Below are positions 17,142-26,218 of a DNA stretch of 64,000 nucleotides, piece by piece (position 1 is the first letter of the stretch; the number at the start of each line of letters is the position of its first letter). The notes under the pieces were generated by a model. The model saw only the letters and a list, made by a program, of their open reading frames with translations. It did no database searches and had not been told where the DNA came from. A program made the translations under genes and the position numbers. The DNA is from UBA2040 sp963977135 (GTDB taxonomy: Bacteria; Bacteroidota; Bacteroidia; Flavobacteriales_D; Crocinitomicaceae). Where the stretch lies: NCBI GenBank assembly GCA_963977135.1, contig CAXBNN010000003.1, positions 248,001-312,000 on the forward strand, read 5' to 3'.

Positions 17142-17495
17142 ATGACTTTAGAAGAGTACAGAGAATATTGTTTACAAAAGGCAGGTGTTACAGAACATCT
17201 GCCTTTTGACATTAATACCCTTGTATTTAAGGTGGGAAATAAGATGTTTGCCTTGACAGATATTAATAGCTTTTCAAGCATTAACCTTAAATGTGATCCT
17301 GAAAGAGCAATTGAGCTAAGAGAACAATATTCGGAAATTATCCCAGGATATCATATGAATAAGCGTTTATGGAACACAGTATCCACTATCGATTCCCTTG
17401 AGGATAGTTTTATCCTAGAACTTATTGATCATTCATATGATTTAATTTTAGAAAGTTTACCTAAAAAGACGCGAGAAGAAATTGAGAATAGATAA
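17142..17495 (+). CDS. MmcQ/YjbR family protein
   Basis: This 117-residue protein fits the MmcQ/YjbR fold: LEEYREYCLQKAGVTEHLPF at the start, KVGNKMFALTD with the conserved K-x-G-x-K-M-F-A motif, NLKCDPERAIELREQY, and GYHMNKRLWNTV (the GYHMNKxHWNT signature). YjbR proteins have a CyaY-like DNA-binding fold but no settled role. The gene starts 3 bases after the desaturase stop and overlaps the next gene by 14 bases. Confidence 0.93.
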   Translation: MTLEEYREYCLQKAGVTEHLPFDINTLVFKVGNKMFALTDINSFSSINLKCDPERAIELREQYSEIIPGYHMNKRLWNTVSTIDSLEDSFILELIDHSYDLILESLPKKTREEIENR

Positions 17496-17853
17496 ATACG
17501 TTTGGTGTGTTCGTTTAGCGAAAACAAGATCCATTTCTTCTGAGTGGGTATCTAAAGGCAAAGTGAAGCTCAATGGAGCGCAAGTCAAGCCGTCTAAAGA
17601 TGTTAATGTTAGAGATGTAATCTCAATTTCAAAAAATACGGCGACTTTTTCCTACAAAGTAATTGGTATTATAGAAAAGAGAGTAGGCGCTCCTTTGGTA
17701 AAGGATTGTATCACGGATATAACGCCAATTGAAGAATTAGAGAAGTTTAAACTATATCAAGCTGCGCAATCAACTTATCGCCAATATGGTGAGGGTAAAC
17801 CTAATAAAAAAGACAGAAGAAGTTTGGATGACTTCTTAGATAATTGGGAATGA
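17482..17853 (+). CDS. S4-domain RNA-binding protein (Hsp15-like)
   Basis: The 123-residue product opens with the S4 motif RIDKYVWCVRLAKTRS, then KGKVKLNGAQVKPSKDVNVRDVI, which is the RNA-binding alpha-L fold; the C-terminal half is basic and ends with a KPNKKDRRSLDDFL tail. This is the layout of Hsp15 (HslR), which binds free 50S subunits carrying nascent chains. The start is TTG at 17482, since the S4 fold begins at once and no ATG is near. It overlaps the MmcQ gene by 14 bases, so it depends on coupled translation. Confidence 0.88.
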   Translation: MRIDKYVWCVRLAKTRSISSEWVSKGKVKLNGAQVKPSKDVNVRDVISISKNTATFSYKVIGIIEKRVGAPLVKDCITDITPIEELEKFKLYQAAQSTYRQYGEGKPNKKDRRSLDDFLDNWE

Positions 17854-17879
17854 CCCTTCTTCATAGCGAAGTCTAAATC

Positions 17880-17914
17880 AAAAAAAATCGTTCCAACAAC
17901 TTTGTTAGAACGAT
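17880..17914 (-). terminator. Terminator of the YegP gene
   Basis: On the minus strand ATCGTTC / GAACGAT arms enclose a loop and are followed by eight T. It lies 25 bases past the YegP stop codon. Confidence 0.75.
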
Positions 17915-17938
17915 TAATGTTTCAAGACAGAAAAGAAA

Positions 17939-18268
17939 CTAGTCTTCAACGACAACAGAAGCATCAGGAGCATTTTTCCCAACACTGGCGATACCATTTT
18001 CCATAGCATCTTTTGTTGTGTACATTTCACTTTTACCAATTACTTGGCCATTCGTTGCTTTCAAATTGAAATAATGTTGACCGTTTTTGGCTTCATTTCT
18101 TTCAAATCGAGCGTCGTCTGCTGAGTTTGTTCTTACGGATTCAATACCATTTTCACATGCACTTTTAGATGAGTAACCTTGACTTGCCAAAATTATCTGA
18201 CCGTTCCCTGCTTTTAAATTAAAGTATAAATCTCCGTTTTTTCCGGTTTTAATGCTGAATTTTCCCAT
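17939..18268 (-). CDS. YegP family protein (two DUF1508 repeats)
   Basis: The 109 residues consist of two copies of a roughly 50-residue unit, each with the pattern K-NG-x-Y-FNLKA-x-NGQ-(I/V)-I-x-x-S-x-x-Y-(S/T)-(S/T)-K-x-A-x-ENGI-x-SV. This is the DUF1508/YegP fold. Its function is not established in general. It is monocistronic, ends in an acidic tail (VVVED), and has its own terminator. Confidence 0.93.
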   Translation of the reverse strand: MGKFSIKTGKNGDLYFNLKAGNGQIILASQGYSSKSACENGIESVRTNSADDARFERNEAKNGQHYFNLKATNGQVIGKSEMYTTKDAMENGIASVGKNAPDASVVVED

Positions 18269-18409
18269 AGTGTTATTTCTTTCTCTACTAAGATAGAGAT
18301 AATTTGGAAAATAAAAAATGCAGCAAATACTATTGATTTGTAAAAAGTTTATGTTGAATTGTAACTTTTTGGTTGGCTAACAGTCTTACAGGAAATAAAA
18401 CAGAAAAAC

Positions 18410-19225
18410 ATGAAAAATATATTCTTAATTAGCGCATTAGTATTCTCAACTGGAATTTTTGCGCAAGAAGTACCGGAGACACCTGAAACACCAAAGACTC
18501 CAAAAGAAGAATCCGACACTACGCGGTTTAATATGAAAAAGGTAGAAGTTATATTAGTATCTAAGAACGATACGATAGATGCTGCGCCAAAAGAACCAAA
18601 AGGTCATAACGAAGCTCACTGGGCTGGATTGGATTTCGGGTTCAACGTTATGACGAACGGATCAGGAAGCGCGAAATTTCCAGGATACAAATATTGGGAG
18701 AACGACCCGGCACACTCAATTTACTTTAACCTGAATATTGCAGAGAAAAAATTGAAGATTATTCAAAACTATGTTGGTCTTACAACGGGAATAGGATTTA
18801 ACTTTAATCAGTTCGCATTTAATAATAATTATATTCTAATGGATTCGGTTGATACAATCGTTGGTGTCGTTTCTCCGCAAGACTATACAAAAAACAAGCT
18901 TAGAGCGGCATATCTTCAAATTCCTTTGATGTTGGAATTCAACACAAATAAAAATAATGATAAAGGCGTTTATTTGGCTGCCGGAGTAATTGGAGGCGTT
19001 CGTTTATCTTCTAGAGTGAAAAGAGTTGGTAAAATCGATGGAGACCAGTTTAAGGAAATTGTTAAAGGAACCTATGCCTTAAATCCATTTAAACTTGATT
19101 TAACGGGACGAGTTGGATACGGAGACTTTGGAGCTTTTGTTAACTATAGCGTTTTACCCCTTTTTGACACTGATAAAACAACGGAAGTATATCCATTGAC
19201 CTTTGGATTGACTTTAAACTTTTAA
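18410..19225 (+). CDS. Outer membrane beta-barrel protein
   Basis: The 271-residue product begins with a signal peptide cut at about TGIFA-QEV, then a P/T/E-rich stretch with a repeated PETP/PKTP unit (about 21-35), and then alternating aromatic-hydrophobic strands (GLDFGFNVM, YFNLNIAEKKL, GLTTGIGFNFNQF, YLQIPLMLEFNT, VYLAAGVIGGVRLSS, GRVGYGDFGAFVNYSVL, LTFGLTLNF) ending in phenylalanine, as outer-membrane barrels do. This is the PorT/outer-membrane-barrel (PF13568-like) type. No specific role can be read. It stands alone and is followed by a strong terminator. Confidence 0.8.
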   Translation: MKNIFLISALVFSTGIFAQEVPETPETPKTPKEESDTTRFNMKKVEVILVSKNDTIDAAPKEPKGHNEAHWAGLDFGFNVMTNGSGSAKFPGYKYWENDPAHSIYFNLNIAEKKLKIIQNYVGLTTGIGFNFNQFAFNNNYILMDSVDTIVGVVSPQDYTKNKLRAAYLQIPLMLEFNTNKNNDKGVYLAAGVIGGVRLSSRVKRVGKIDGDQFKEIVKGTYALNPFKLDLTGRVGYGDFGAFVNYSVLPLFDTDKTTEVYPLTFGLTLNF

Positions 19226-19241
19226 CCCTGCTAGGATCTAT

Positions 19242-19279
19242 AAAAAGGCGCAACTTATTTTTAAGTTGCGCCTTTTTTT
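19242..19279 (+). terminator. Strong terminator of the beta-barrel gene
   Basis: AAAAAGGCGCAACTT and AAGTTGCGCCTTTTT arms around a 5-base loop form a 15-bp stem with a T run. Confidence 0.93.
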
Positions 19280-19523
19280 GCTTATCGGTAAATTTCACTA
19301 TCCATAGGTTCGCTCCATGAATTGATTTTGAACACATTGATTATATTGGATAGGAGCTCATTAAGCTTCTTTAGCGCTTATACCTGATGTGATTAAAACA
19401 ATGTTTATGTATATTATTACTTACACGAACTTGATAACTCTCCATTCGCCTCTATTGACAAGAGAAGATAAATAAACAAATTCCACGAATCTGAACCTGC
19501 GCGGCCGGACAAACTTTCCGTAA
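19280..19523. other. Intergenic region without visible features
   Basis: Between the two facing terminators lies about 240 bases of AT-rich sequence. No plausible gene, repeat or promoter is seen on either strand. Confidence 0.5.
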
Positions 19524-19556
19524 ACAAAAAAGGGCAGTGCAAAAGCACCACCCTTA
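19524..19556 (-). terminator. Terminator of the PA-domain protein gene
   Basis: On the minus strand AAGGG..GTGC / GCAC..CCCTT arms with a short internal mismatch are followed by TTTTTTG. Confidence 0.75.
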
Positions 19557-19577
19557 ATTTCAGAAAATGAATTCTAA

Positions 19578-21329
19578 TTATTTTTTAACTACACTTACTT
19601 TCGTAGATGTTCCATTGCTAGATGTAATGTTAGCAACGTACATTCCTGGAGCGAAGTCGTTAGTGTTTAATTGGGTAAAACCATTAACCAATGTTGGGTT
19701 TGTATTAGAAACCACTTTACCAGCTAAATCAGTTACCACAACGTTAATAACACCTTCTGCATTCAAACGAATGTTAAGTTTGTCATTCATTGGGTTTGGA
19801 TATGCATTAACAATTAATTTGTCAATTTTATCAACAGAAATTGTAGCAGCATCAAAAACTTGAACTCCTAAAGAGAAAATAGTTTCTGGGCCATATGCAA
19901 TTTGGTTAAAAGCGTTATCCACTTCAGAAACCATAATTGGCAATAAGTAATTGTCTTGGTTGAATGTATAATCAACACCAGCATCAACTCCCATGAAAGT
20001 ACTGTCAGTTAAAACTTGAGCACATACTAAGTATTTGTCATCATCTGTAAATAATACAGGGATATCAAACTGAGCATAAACCATTGAATCTTGAAGGTTA
20101 TCAGTATATGTGTAAGAACCAGTGCTTATGTATGATACTGAAGAAAAAGAACCTGCTGAAGCAAGACCATCTAATGGATCATCCCATTTAATTACAGAAA
20201 TAAGAATTTCGTCTCCTAATACAGAAGGATTCAATACTCTGTTTGTGCTTGTTGAAAACCAAACTCCTTCTGCACCAACTAAACTAGCATTTGGGTGTTG
20301 CATAAAGTTACAAGCTGAATAAGACGAAGTATAAGTTGAAGAACGAGTTCCAGAAGTGCTAATTGGAATGTTTGTAGCAGCATCAAGTCTAGCGTAAGTG
20401 AAAACTTTGTCGTTTACTACGAAATTAGATGTCATAACGTTATCTTCCAAAGATAAATCTGTTGAATCAGATGTAACTGTGTACTCTAATGTATACTCAC
20501 CCATTGGATAAGAACTTAAACTGAAGTTTGGAAGAGAGTTTGCTGCTCCCGGGAATACATCAACACTGTCAGTTGAAGCAATACTCATTCCAGTTACTGT
20601 TTCGTCATAAACTACAGTATTTGATGGGTTGTAAACTTTTGCATTTACAGTTATTCCTGTTGCAGCATTTGCTCCAAAGTTGTAGATTCTTGTACCAAGG
20701 TCAAAATTGAAATCAGTACCATTTTGAGCCAATTGAGATAATACACCTGAACTTTTAGAAACCAATGTTGTTGGCTGTTGGATTGTAAGGTCATTAGCCA
20801 AAATACCAATTTTGTTTCCTAAGAACGCTGTTACAACACCTGCTCCCATTGTGTTTGTGATAGTTTGACCTGGGCCACTTCCTACCATAACAACTGGAAT
20901 AGTAACTGTTGGATCAGCACCACCCATTGCAATCGGGTCTGGATCTCTATTGATAATGATAATTGCAACTGCTCCTGCAGCTTGAGCATTTAATGCTTTC
21001 AAAACGAATGCACACGTACCTCTGTAAACAACAGCGATTTTCCCTGCAATTGCACCTGGATTAGTAAAGGTTGAACAACCTTCTTGACTAAGTGGGTGAA
21101 CGATAGTTGTTGTACTGTTTCCTGGAGTTCCATCTTCAGCGATTGCTAAAGTGTCTTCAACCCAAACACCTACAGTGTTGAAATCTGGAGTTCCTCCCCA
21201 GCTGTCAACCCACGTAAAAGGCTGGTTGCCTAAAATTGATGCAGGAGATGTTACCCTGCAGATAACTTGCGATTGAACGCTAAATGTAAATGCCGCTAAG
21301 GCAAGTACGCTAAGTAAAATTTTTTTCAT
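19578..21329 (-). CDS. Secreted PA-domain protein with T9SS type A sorting tail
   Basis: From the ATG at 21329 the 583 residues start with a signal peptide (MKKILLSVLALAAFTFSVQSQ). Residues about 60-190 form a protease-associated (PA) domain: PGAIAGKIAVVYRGTCAFVLKALNAQAAGAVAIIIIN. The middle is beta-sandwich like, and the last 75 residues are a T9SS type A sorting domain (NAYPNPMNDKLNIRL, ending GMYVANITSS and KVSVVKK). No protease catalytic residues are evident, so PA may bind protein or sugar at the cell surface. It should be exported by Sec and then by T9SS, with tail removal. It is transcribed alone. Confidence 0.87.
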   Translation of the reverse strand: MKKILLSVLALAAFTFSVQSQVICRVTSPASILGNQPFTWVDSWGGTPDFNTVGVWVEDTLAIAEDGTPGNSTTTIVHPLSQEGCSTFTNPGAIAGKIAVVYRGTCAFVLKALNAQAAGAVAIIIINRDPDPIAMGGADPTVTIPVVMVGSGPGQTITNTMGAGVVTAFLGNKIGILANDLTIQQPTTLVSKSSGVLSQLAQNGTDFNFDLGTRIYNFGANAATGITVNAKVYNPSNTVVYDETVTGMSIASTDSVDVFPGAANSLPNFSLSSYPMGEYTLEYTVTSDSTDLSLEDNVMTSNFVVNDKVFTYARLDAATNIPISTSGTRSSTYTSSYSACNFMQHPNASLVGAEGVWFSTSTNRVLNPSVLGDEILISVIKWDDPLDGLASAGSFSSVSYISTGSYTYTDNLQDSMVYAQFDIPVLFTDDDKYLVCAQVLTDSTFMGVDAGVDYTFNQDNYLLPIMVSEVDNAFNQIAYGPETIFSLGVQVFDAATISVDKIDKLIVNAYPNPMNDKLNIRLNAEGVINVVVTDLAGKVVSNTNPTLVNGFTQLNTNDFAPGMYVANITSSNGTSTKVSVVKK

Positions 21330-21421
21330 AACAAAATTGTTTTTTGGGAATAAATTTAACAAATATTTAAGTATTACTTAATAACTAAGACGAAAGTTAC
21401 ACAAATTTAGTTGGTTAAAAC

Positions 21422-21452
21422 AAAAAATCTCTAAGCTTTCGCAAAGAGATTT
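21422..21452 (-). terminator. Terminator of the sdh operon
   Basis: AAATCTCT at 21425-21432 and AGAGATTT at 21445-21452 form a hairpin followed on the minus strand by a T run, 22 bases past the sdhB stop. Confidence 0.75.
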
Positions 21453-21474
21453 CATTTCTTTTATGCTTTGAATA

Positions 21475-22221
21475 TTATTTTGTTACTGCAGCCTTTAAGA
21501 ATTCTCGGTTCATTCTAGCAATATTTTCCAAAGAAATTCCTTTTGGACATTCTACTTCACAAGCTCCTGTATTCGTGCAATTTCCAAAACCTTCTTCGTC
21601 CATTGTTTTAACCATATTTAATACACGGTCTTTCGCTTCAACTTGTCCCTGTGGCAACAAGGCCAATTGAGAAACTTTTGCAGATACAAATAACATTGCA
21701 GAAGCATTTTTACATGTTGCTACGCAAGCCCCGCATCCAATACATGTTGCAGCTTCGAATGCGTCGTCTGCATCTTGTTTAGGAATTGGAATAGCGTTGG
21801 CGTCAACAGTATTGCCAGAAGTATTTACTGAAACGAAACCACCAGCCGACATAATTCTGTCGAAAGCGCTACGATCTACAACCAAATCTTTAATTACTGG
21901 AAAAGCTTTTGCTCTCCACGGTTCGATATATATTGTTTCACCATCGCTAAATTTACGCATGTGCAATTGACAAGTAGTAACCCCACGATCAGGACCATGA
22001 GCTTCTCCGTTAATATACATTGAACACATTCCGCAAATTCCTTCGCGACAATCATGATCAAAGGCAACTGGACTTTCTCCCGACTCAATCAATTGGTCGT
22101 TCAACATGTCCATCATTTCTAAAAATGACATATCGCCTTCAACACCATCTATTGGGTAGTTAACCATTTGACCTTTGTCATTTGGTCCGTTTTGTCTCCA
22201 AATTTTTAAATTCAGTTTCAT
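21475..22221 (-). CDS. sdhB: Succinate dehydrogenase/fumarate reductase iron-sulfur subunit
   Basis: The 248-residue electron-transfer subunit carries a plant-type [2Fe-2S] domain (CREGICGMCSM, about 58-68, with a further Cys in VTTCQLHM) and a C-terminal ferredoxin domain with CIGCGACVATC and CTNTGACEVECP that holds the [4Fe-4S] and [3Fe-4S] clusters. It links the flavoprotein to quinone in respiratory complex II. It is the last gene of sdhCAB and is separated from sdhA by 87 bases that hold a palindromic repeat. Confidence 0.96.
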   Translation of the reverse strand: MKLNLKIWRQNGPNDKGQMVNYPIDGVEGDMSFLEMMDMLNDQLIESGESPVAFDHDCREGICGMCSMYINGEAHGPDRGVTTCQLHMRKFSDGETIYIEPWRAKAFPVIKDLVVDRSAFDRIMSAGGFVSVNTSGNTVDANAIPIPKQDADDAFEAATCIGCGACVATCKNASAMLFVSAKVSQLALLPQGQVEAKDRVLNMVKTMDEEGFGNCTNTGACEVECPKGISLENIARMNREFLKAAVTK

Positions 22222-22241
22222 ATTTTCTTTTTAATTAGACC

Positions 22242-22299
22242 TTAGACATAAGATTTTAGACGATAGACTTAAGTCTAGAATCTGACATCTTATGTCTTT
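22242..22299. repeat. Nested palindromic repeat between sdhA and sdhB
   Basis: AGACATAAGAT at 22244-22254 pairs with ATCTTATGTCT at 22287-22297; inside, AGATTTTAGAC (22251-22261) nearly mirrors GTCTAGAATCT, and the centre is the palindrome TAGACTTAAGTCTA (22264-22277). Variants of a TTAGACATAAGA unit recur. In RNA this would fold as a long hairpin between the two coding regions. Confidence 0.7.
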
Positions 22300-22308
22300 T
22301 TGTCTCTC

Positions 22309-24312
22309 TTATTTATAACTTCTTTGAACCAACTTAATATTTTCAAATACCAAATCTTCTTTGTTTAACTTAGGAGCTGTTGCATCACCACTGTATTCCC
22401 AAGCAGCAACGTATGCGAAATTATCGTCATCACGCAAGGCTTCACCTTCTGGTGTTTGAGATTCCTCGCGGAAGTGACCTCCACAAGATTCGTTTCTATT
22501 CAATGCGTCGATTGCCATTAGCTCACCCAATTCTAAGAAATCAGCAACTCTACATGCTTTTTCAAGTTCAGGATTTAATTCATTCATTGTTCCAGGAACG
22601 CGAACGTTTGCATGGAAATCGGCACGAATAGCTTGAATTTCTGAAATGGCTTCATTTAAACCTTCAGCATTTCTTGCCATACCAACTTTGTCCCACATTA
22701 CTTTTCCTAAACGCTTGTGGAAATAGTCAACTGACTTCGTTCCTTTGTTGTTGATGAATTTCTCCAATTGAAAACGAACAGCTTTTTCAGCCTCATCAAA
22801 CTCAGGTGTATCCGTTGGAATTTTTCCTGTACGAATATCATCAGCTAAGTAATCCCCGATAGTATATGGTAAAACGAAATACCCATCAGCCAATCCTTGC
22901 ATTAGAGCAGAAGCTCCCAAACGATTTGCACCGTGATCAGAGAAATTTGCCTCTCCAGCAACGAAACAACCAGGAATAGTGCTCATCAAATTATAATCAA
23001 CCCAAACACCACCCATAGTGTAATGCACCGCTGGGTATATTTTCATAGGAGTTTCGTATGGATTATCGTCTGTAATCTTGTAATACATTTGAAATAAATT
23101 CCCGTATTTCGATTCTACAACTTGTCTTCCAAGTCTATAAACATCCTCTGCAGTTGCGTTTTCAACATGTTGAACGTATACTTGTTCTTGTCCGTAACGC
23201 TCTATTGCAGCAGCAAAATCTAAATAAACAGCTTCTCCGGTAGCATTTACGCCATAACCAGCATCACATCTTTCTTTGGCTGCGCGCGAAGCAACGTCAC
23301 GCGGAACTAGATTTCCGAAAGAAGGGTAACGACGTTCCAAATAGTAATCGCGTTCTTCTTCGCTTAAGTCAGTTGGTTTTTTCGTCCCTTTTCGAATTGC
23401 CTCAACGTCTTCAATGTTTTTAGGAACCCAAATACGTCCGTCATTTCTCAATGATTCAGACATTAAAGTCAATTTAGATTGGTTCTCGCCAGAAACAGGA
23501 ATACAAGTAGGGTGAATTTGAGTGAAACATGGGTTTGCAAAATAAGCCCCTTTTTTATGAATTTTCCAGTTTGCAGAAACGTTAGAACCCATTGCGTTAG
23601 TAGACAAGAAGAAAACATTTCCGTAACCTCCAGAAGCGATAACTACCGCGTGAGCTGAATGTTTTTCAAGTTCACCAGTAACTGAGTTACGAGCAATTAT
23701 ACCTCTTGCTTTTCCATCAACGACAACTAATTCCATCATTTCGTGGCGATGGTACATTTTAATTTTCCCTTTACCTATTTGACGAGACATAGCAGAGTAT
23801 GCACCCAAAAGTAATTGCTGTCCAGTTTGTCCTTTGGCATAAAAAGTTCTAGAAACTAAAACTCCACCGAAAGAACGGTTGTCCAAAAGTCCGCCGTAAT
23901 CACGAGCAAAAGGAACGCCTTGCATTACACATTGGTCAATGATACTAGCTGACACTTCTGCTAAACGATGAACGTTTGCTTCTCGCGAGCGGTAATCACC
24001 ACCTTTTACTGTGTCATAAAACAAACGGAAAACAGAGTCGCCGTCGCCTTGGTAGTTTTTTGCAGCATTAATTCCACCTTGAGCAGCAATAGAGTGTGCT
24101 CTTCTTGGAGAATCTTGAAAACAATATGCTTTTACGTTGTAGCCAAGTTCAGCTAAAGAAGCAGCGGCAGAACCACCGGCTAACCCAGTTCCAACAACGA
24201 TTACATCAATCCCGCGCTTATTTGCAGGGTTAACCAATCTAATTTTATTTTTATAATCAGACCATTTTCTATCAATGGATCCTACAGGTATTTTTGAATC
24301 TAAAACAGACAT
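22309..24312 (-). CDS. sdhA: Succinate dehydrogenase/fumarate reductase flavoprotein subunit
   Basis: The catalytic subunit of complex II, 667 residues, oxidises succinate to fumarate with covalently bound FAD. The dinucleotide fold is VVGTGLAGGSAAASLAELGY (about 36-55), the FAD-linking histidine is in RRAHSIAAQGGINAAKNY, and the active-site region includes HTMGGVWVDYN and the C-terminal ESCGGHFREE. The long form with ANRLGASALMQGLADGYFV matches the Bacteroidota/epsilon type that pairs with a single cytochrome b subunit, here sdhC, 18 bases upstream. Confidence 0.97.
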   Translation of the reverse strand: MSVLDSKIPVGSIDRKWSDYKNKIRLVNPANKRGIDVIVVGTGLAGGSAAASLAELGYNVKAYCFQDSPRRAHSIAAQGGINAAKNYQGDGDSVFRLFYDTVKGGDYRSREANVHRLAEVSASIIDQCVMQGVPFARDYGGLLDNRSFGGVLVSRTFYAKGQTGQQLLLGAYSAMSRQIGKGKIKMYHRHEMMELVVVDGKARGIIARNSVTGELEKHSAHAVVIASGGYGNVFFLSTNAMGSNVSANWKIHKKGAYFANPCFTQIHPTCIPVSGENQSKLTLMSESLRNDGRIWVPKNIEDVEAIRKGTKKPTDLSEEERDYYLERRYPSFGNLVPRDVASRAAKERCDAGYGVNATGEAVYLDFAAAIERYGQEQVYVQHVENATAEDVYRLGRQVVESKYGNLFQMYYKITDDNPYETPMKIYPAVHYTMGGVWVDYNLMSTIPGCFVAGEANFSDHGANRLGASALMQGLADGYFVLPYTIGDYLADDIRTGKIPTDTPEFDEAEKAVRFQLEKFINNKGTKSVDYFHKRLGKVMWDKVGMARNAEGLNEAISEIQAIRADFHANVRVPGTMNELNPELEKACRVADFLELGELMAIDALNRNESCGGHFREESQTPEGEALRDDDNFAYVAAWEYSGDATAPKLNKEDLVFENIKLVQRSYK

Positions 24313-24330
24313 GTTGTTTATGATTTTATG

Positions 24331-25215
24331 TTAAAACAAATAAATAATGATTGGAATAAGAGCGAAAAGAGCAGGAACAATGATGGCGAATGCTTTTCCA
24401 AACATTGTTATTCCTTGTACATATTTTTTACTTCTCAATCCGAGTGACTGGAATCCAGATGCAAACCCATGCCATAAGTGAAATGCTAAAATGCCCATAC
24501 TTAAAACATAAAACGCTACAGCCAAACCAGCATATGGGTTAGAGTCAAATCCTTCTTTGCGCTTACCGAAAAAGCTCATAACCAAACCGTGAAGATCCTT
24601 ATATCCTTCGCCCATTTTGATGTCAACTTGCTTATTGTAGAATTCGATCCCGTTTTTAATCATCATTTGTGCGGGCTGTTGCTCATTGTCTTCAAATGCT
24701 GACACTGGGAAGAAATTGCCGCTTTGTGTTAGATAAAGTGCTTCTGCATTACCTCCATTTTCCTTATCCTGTATATACACCTTGTGCAATGGAAGAGGAT
24801 CTGAAGAGTATTTCATTTTCCACCAAAAACTAGCCATGTGTGTTGAAATAAACACTAAAACCAAAGTTCCTAAAATTGCCATGTATCGAGATGGCAACGA
24901 TGAATTCGTTGATGGTTTGTTGTTGGCATATTTCTGTGGTCGTGCCTTTTTATTTTGGATGGTCAATAAAATTCCATCAATGGCATGAAAAATAATGGAG
25001 AAGTATGTCAAATAAGACATCACTTTTATCAACGGGTTGTGCGTCATGAAATAGGCGTACTCGTTAAAAGCACGTTGACCTTCCTCACCAGTTTTCATTA
25101 TTAATTGAAGATTTCCAAGTAAATGCCCAACCAAGAAAAGGCATAAAAATAAACCTGTTAACGACATCCAATATTTCTTTGCGATAGAGGATGACAATAT
25201 TGCGGATTTGCTCAT
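24331..25215 (-). CDS. sdhC: Succinate dehydrogenase cytochrome b subunit, long loop form
   Basis: The membrane anchor has about five hydrophobic helices (KYWMSLTGLFLCLFLVGHLLGNL, LTYFSIIFHAIDGILL, MAILGTLVLVFISTHMASFWW, AGLAVAFYVLSMGILAFHLWHGF, AFAIIVPALFALIPIIIYLF) with histidines in the helices placed to bind heme b. It passes electrons to menaquinone. At 294 residues it is longer than the roughly 230 usual for the type; the extra part is a hydrophilic loop between helices 3 and 4 (about 150-220). First gene of the operon sdhC-sdhA-sdhB. Confidence 0.92.
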   Translation of the reverse strand: MSKSAILSSSIAKKYWMSLTGLFLCLFLVGHLLGNLQLIMKTGEEGQRAFNEYAYFMTHNPLIKVMSYLTYFSIIFHAIDGILLTIQNKKARPQKYANNKPSTNSSLPSRYMAILGTLVLVFISTHMASFWWKMKYSSDPLPLHKVYIQDKENGGNAEALYLTQSGNFFPVSAFEDNEQQPAQMMIKNGIEFYNKQVDIKMGEGYKDLHGLVMSFFGKRKEGFDSNPYAGLAVAFYVLSMGILAFHLWHGFASGFQSLGLRSKKYVQGITMFGKAFAIIVPALFALIPIIIYLF

Positions 25216-25243
25216 ATTTTATAATAAAAAGTCTTTAGAGTTG

Positions 25244-25270
25244 CAAATTTAATAGATTGAACAATCTATT
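25244..25270 (-). promoter_or_regulatory. Promoter -7 element and palindrome upstream of sdhC
   Basis: On the minus strand TAAATTTG (25244-25251) is a good -7 element, 28 bases before the ATG. Just upstream, AATAGATT (25251-25258) and AATCTATT (25263-25270) form an inverted repeat with a 4-base centre, touching the -7 element, a possible operator for complex II expression. Confidence 0.5.
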
Positions 25271-25297
25271 TTGGAATTGGTTCTTATTTAGAATGAT

Positions 25298-26206
25298 TCA
25301 AGATAGCGCTTCTTTTTGTTGTTGAAGCAAACGTGAGCCATTTTGCGTCACACTAAATTCACACAAACCACCCATTATTATTGCTTGATTGTCGTCTTGA
25401 TGACCACACGGAAAGCCGAAACCAACGGGGACACCCGAATCTTTGACATGATCCAAAATTAGTTCTTCCAACGTTTTACCGAAAGGAGAATCAGTATCAG
25501 AAATGCTCGTGAAAGCTCCAATTATTAGTCCTGAAATATTTTTCAGAACGCCTAAATATTTTAATCCATAAAACATTCTATCGATTTGATACAAATGTTC
25601 ACCAACATCTTCGATGAAAAGAATTTTATCCTTGAAAAAATCTGAACCGCTATAGCTCAGCATCGCGTGAACGATTGCTAAATTCCCGCCAACAATTCTG
25701 TTTTTAGTGTTTCCGAGCCGGTTGGAAGAGTGAACAGGAGCCGTGATTTCAAAGCTATTTCCAGTTATGGCTGACTTTAAAGTAGAAAGTGAAAGAGTTG
25801 TGTTTTTTGCAAAATTCAAAGGCATACTTGCATGTAAGGAAGGTATTCCCATTTTTGAGAGAACCAAATGAAGCACGGTAATATCACTAAATCCAATTAG
25901 CCATTTGGGGTTCTTCTTAAATTCCGTCCAATCGAGTTTCTCGATAAGTTGAATACAACCATAACCGCCACGAGCGCATAAAATCGCTTTCGCTTGAGTA
26001 TGATCTAATCCTTTCTGTAAATCATGAAGTCGTTCTTCTAATGTGCCAGAAAAATAATTATCTGTACCTAAAACGTGCTCGCTCAGTTCAACAGTAAATC
26101 CAGCAGATTCAAGGTGATCTTTAGAAAAAATGATGCTTTGTTCATCGATTGCCTTGGCTGGAGCACATATATATATAAGGTCTTTGGCTTTGAGATTTGG
26201 CAACAT
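25298..26206 (-). CDS. ldcA: LD-carboxypeptidase (muramoyltetrapeptide carboxypeptidase)
   Basis: A peptidase of family S66 that removes the terminal D-alanine from the tetrapeptide of recycled murein, in the cytoplasm. Signatures are IYICAPAKAID near the start, ILCARGGYGCIQLIEKLDW (about 80-100, with the substrate glycine loop), LIGFSDITVLH carrying the nucleophilic serine region, and FIEDVGEHLYQIDRMFYGLK with the catalytic glutamate. The start at 26206 (MLPNLKAKDL) is favoured because an upstream ATG at 26221 lies inside the promoter -7 element (CAAAAATA on the plus strand at 26219-26226). Confidence 0.93.
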   Translation of the reverse strand: MLPNLKAKDLIYICAPAKAIDEQSIIFSKDHLESAGFTVELSEHVLGTDNYFSGTLEERLHDLQKGLDHTQAKAILCARGGYGCIQLIEKLDWTEFKKNPKWLIGFSDITVLHLVLSKMGIPSLHASMPLNFAKNTTLSLSTLKSAITGNSFEITAPVHSSNRLGNTKNRIVGGNLAIVHAMLSYSGSDFFKDKILFIEDVGEHLYQIDRMFYGLKYLGVLKNISGLIIGAFTSISDTDSPFGKTLEELILDHVKDSGVPVGFGFPCGHQDDNQAIIMGGLCEFSVTQNGSRLLQQQKEALS

Positions 26207-26218
26207 TAGTTTTTCTTT

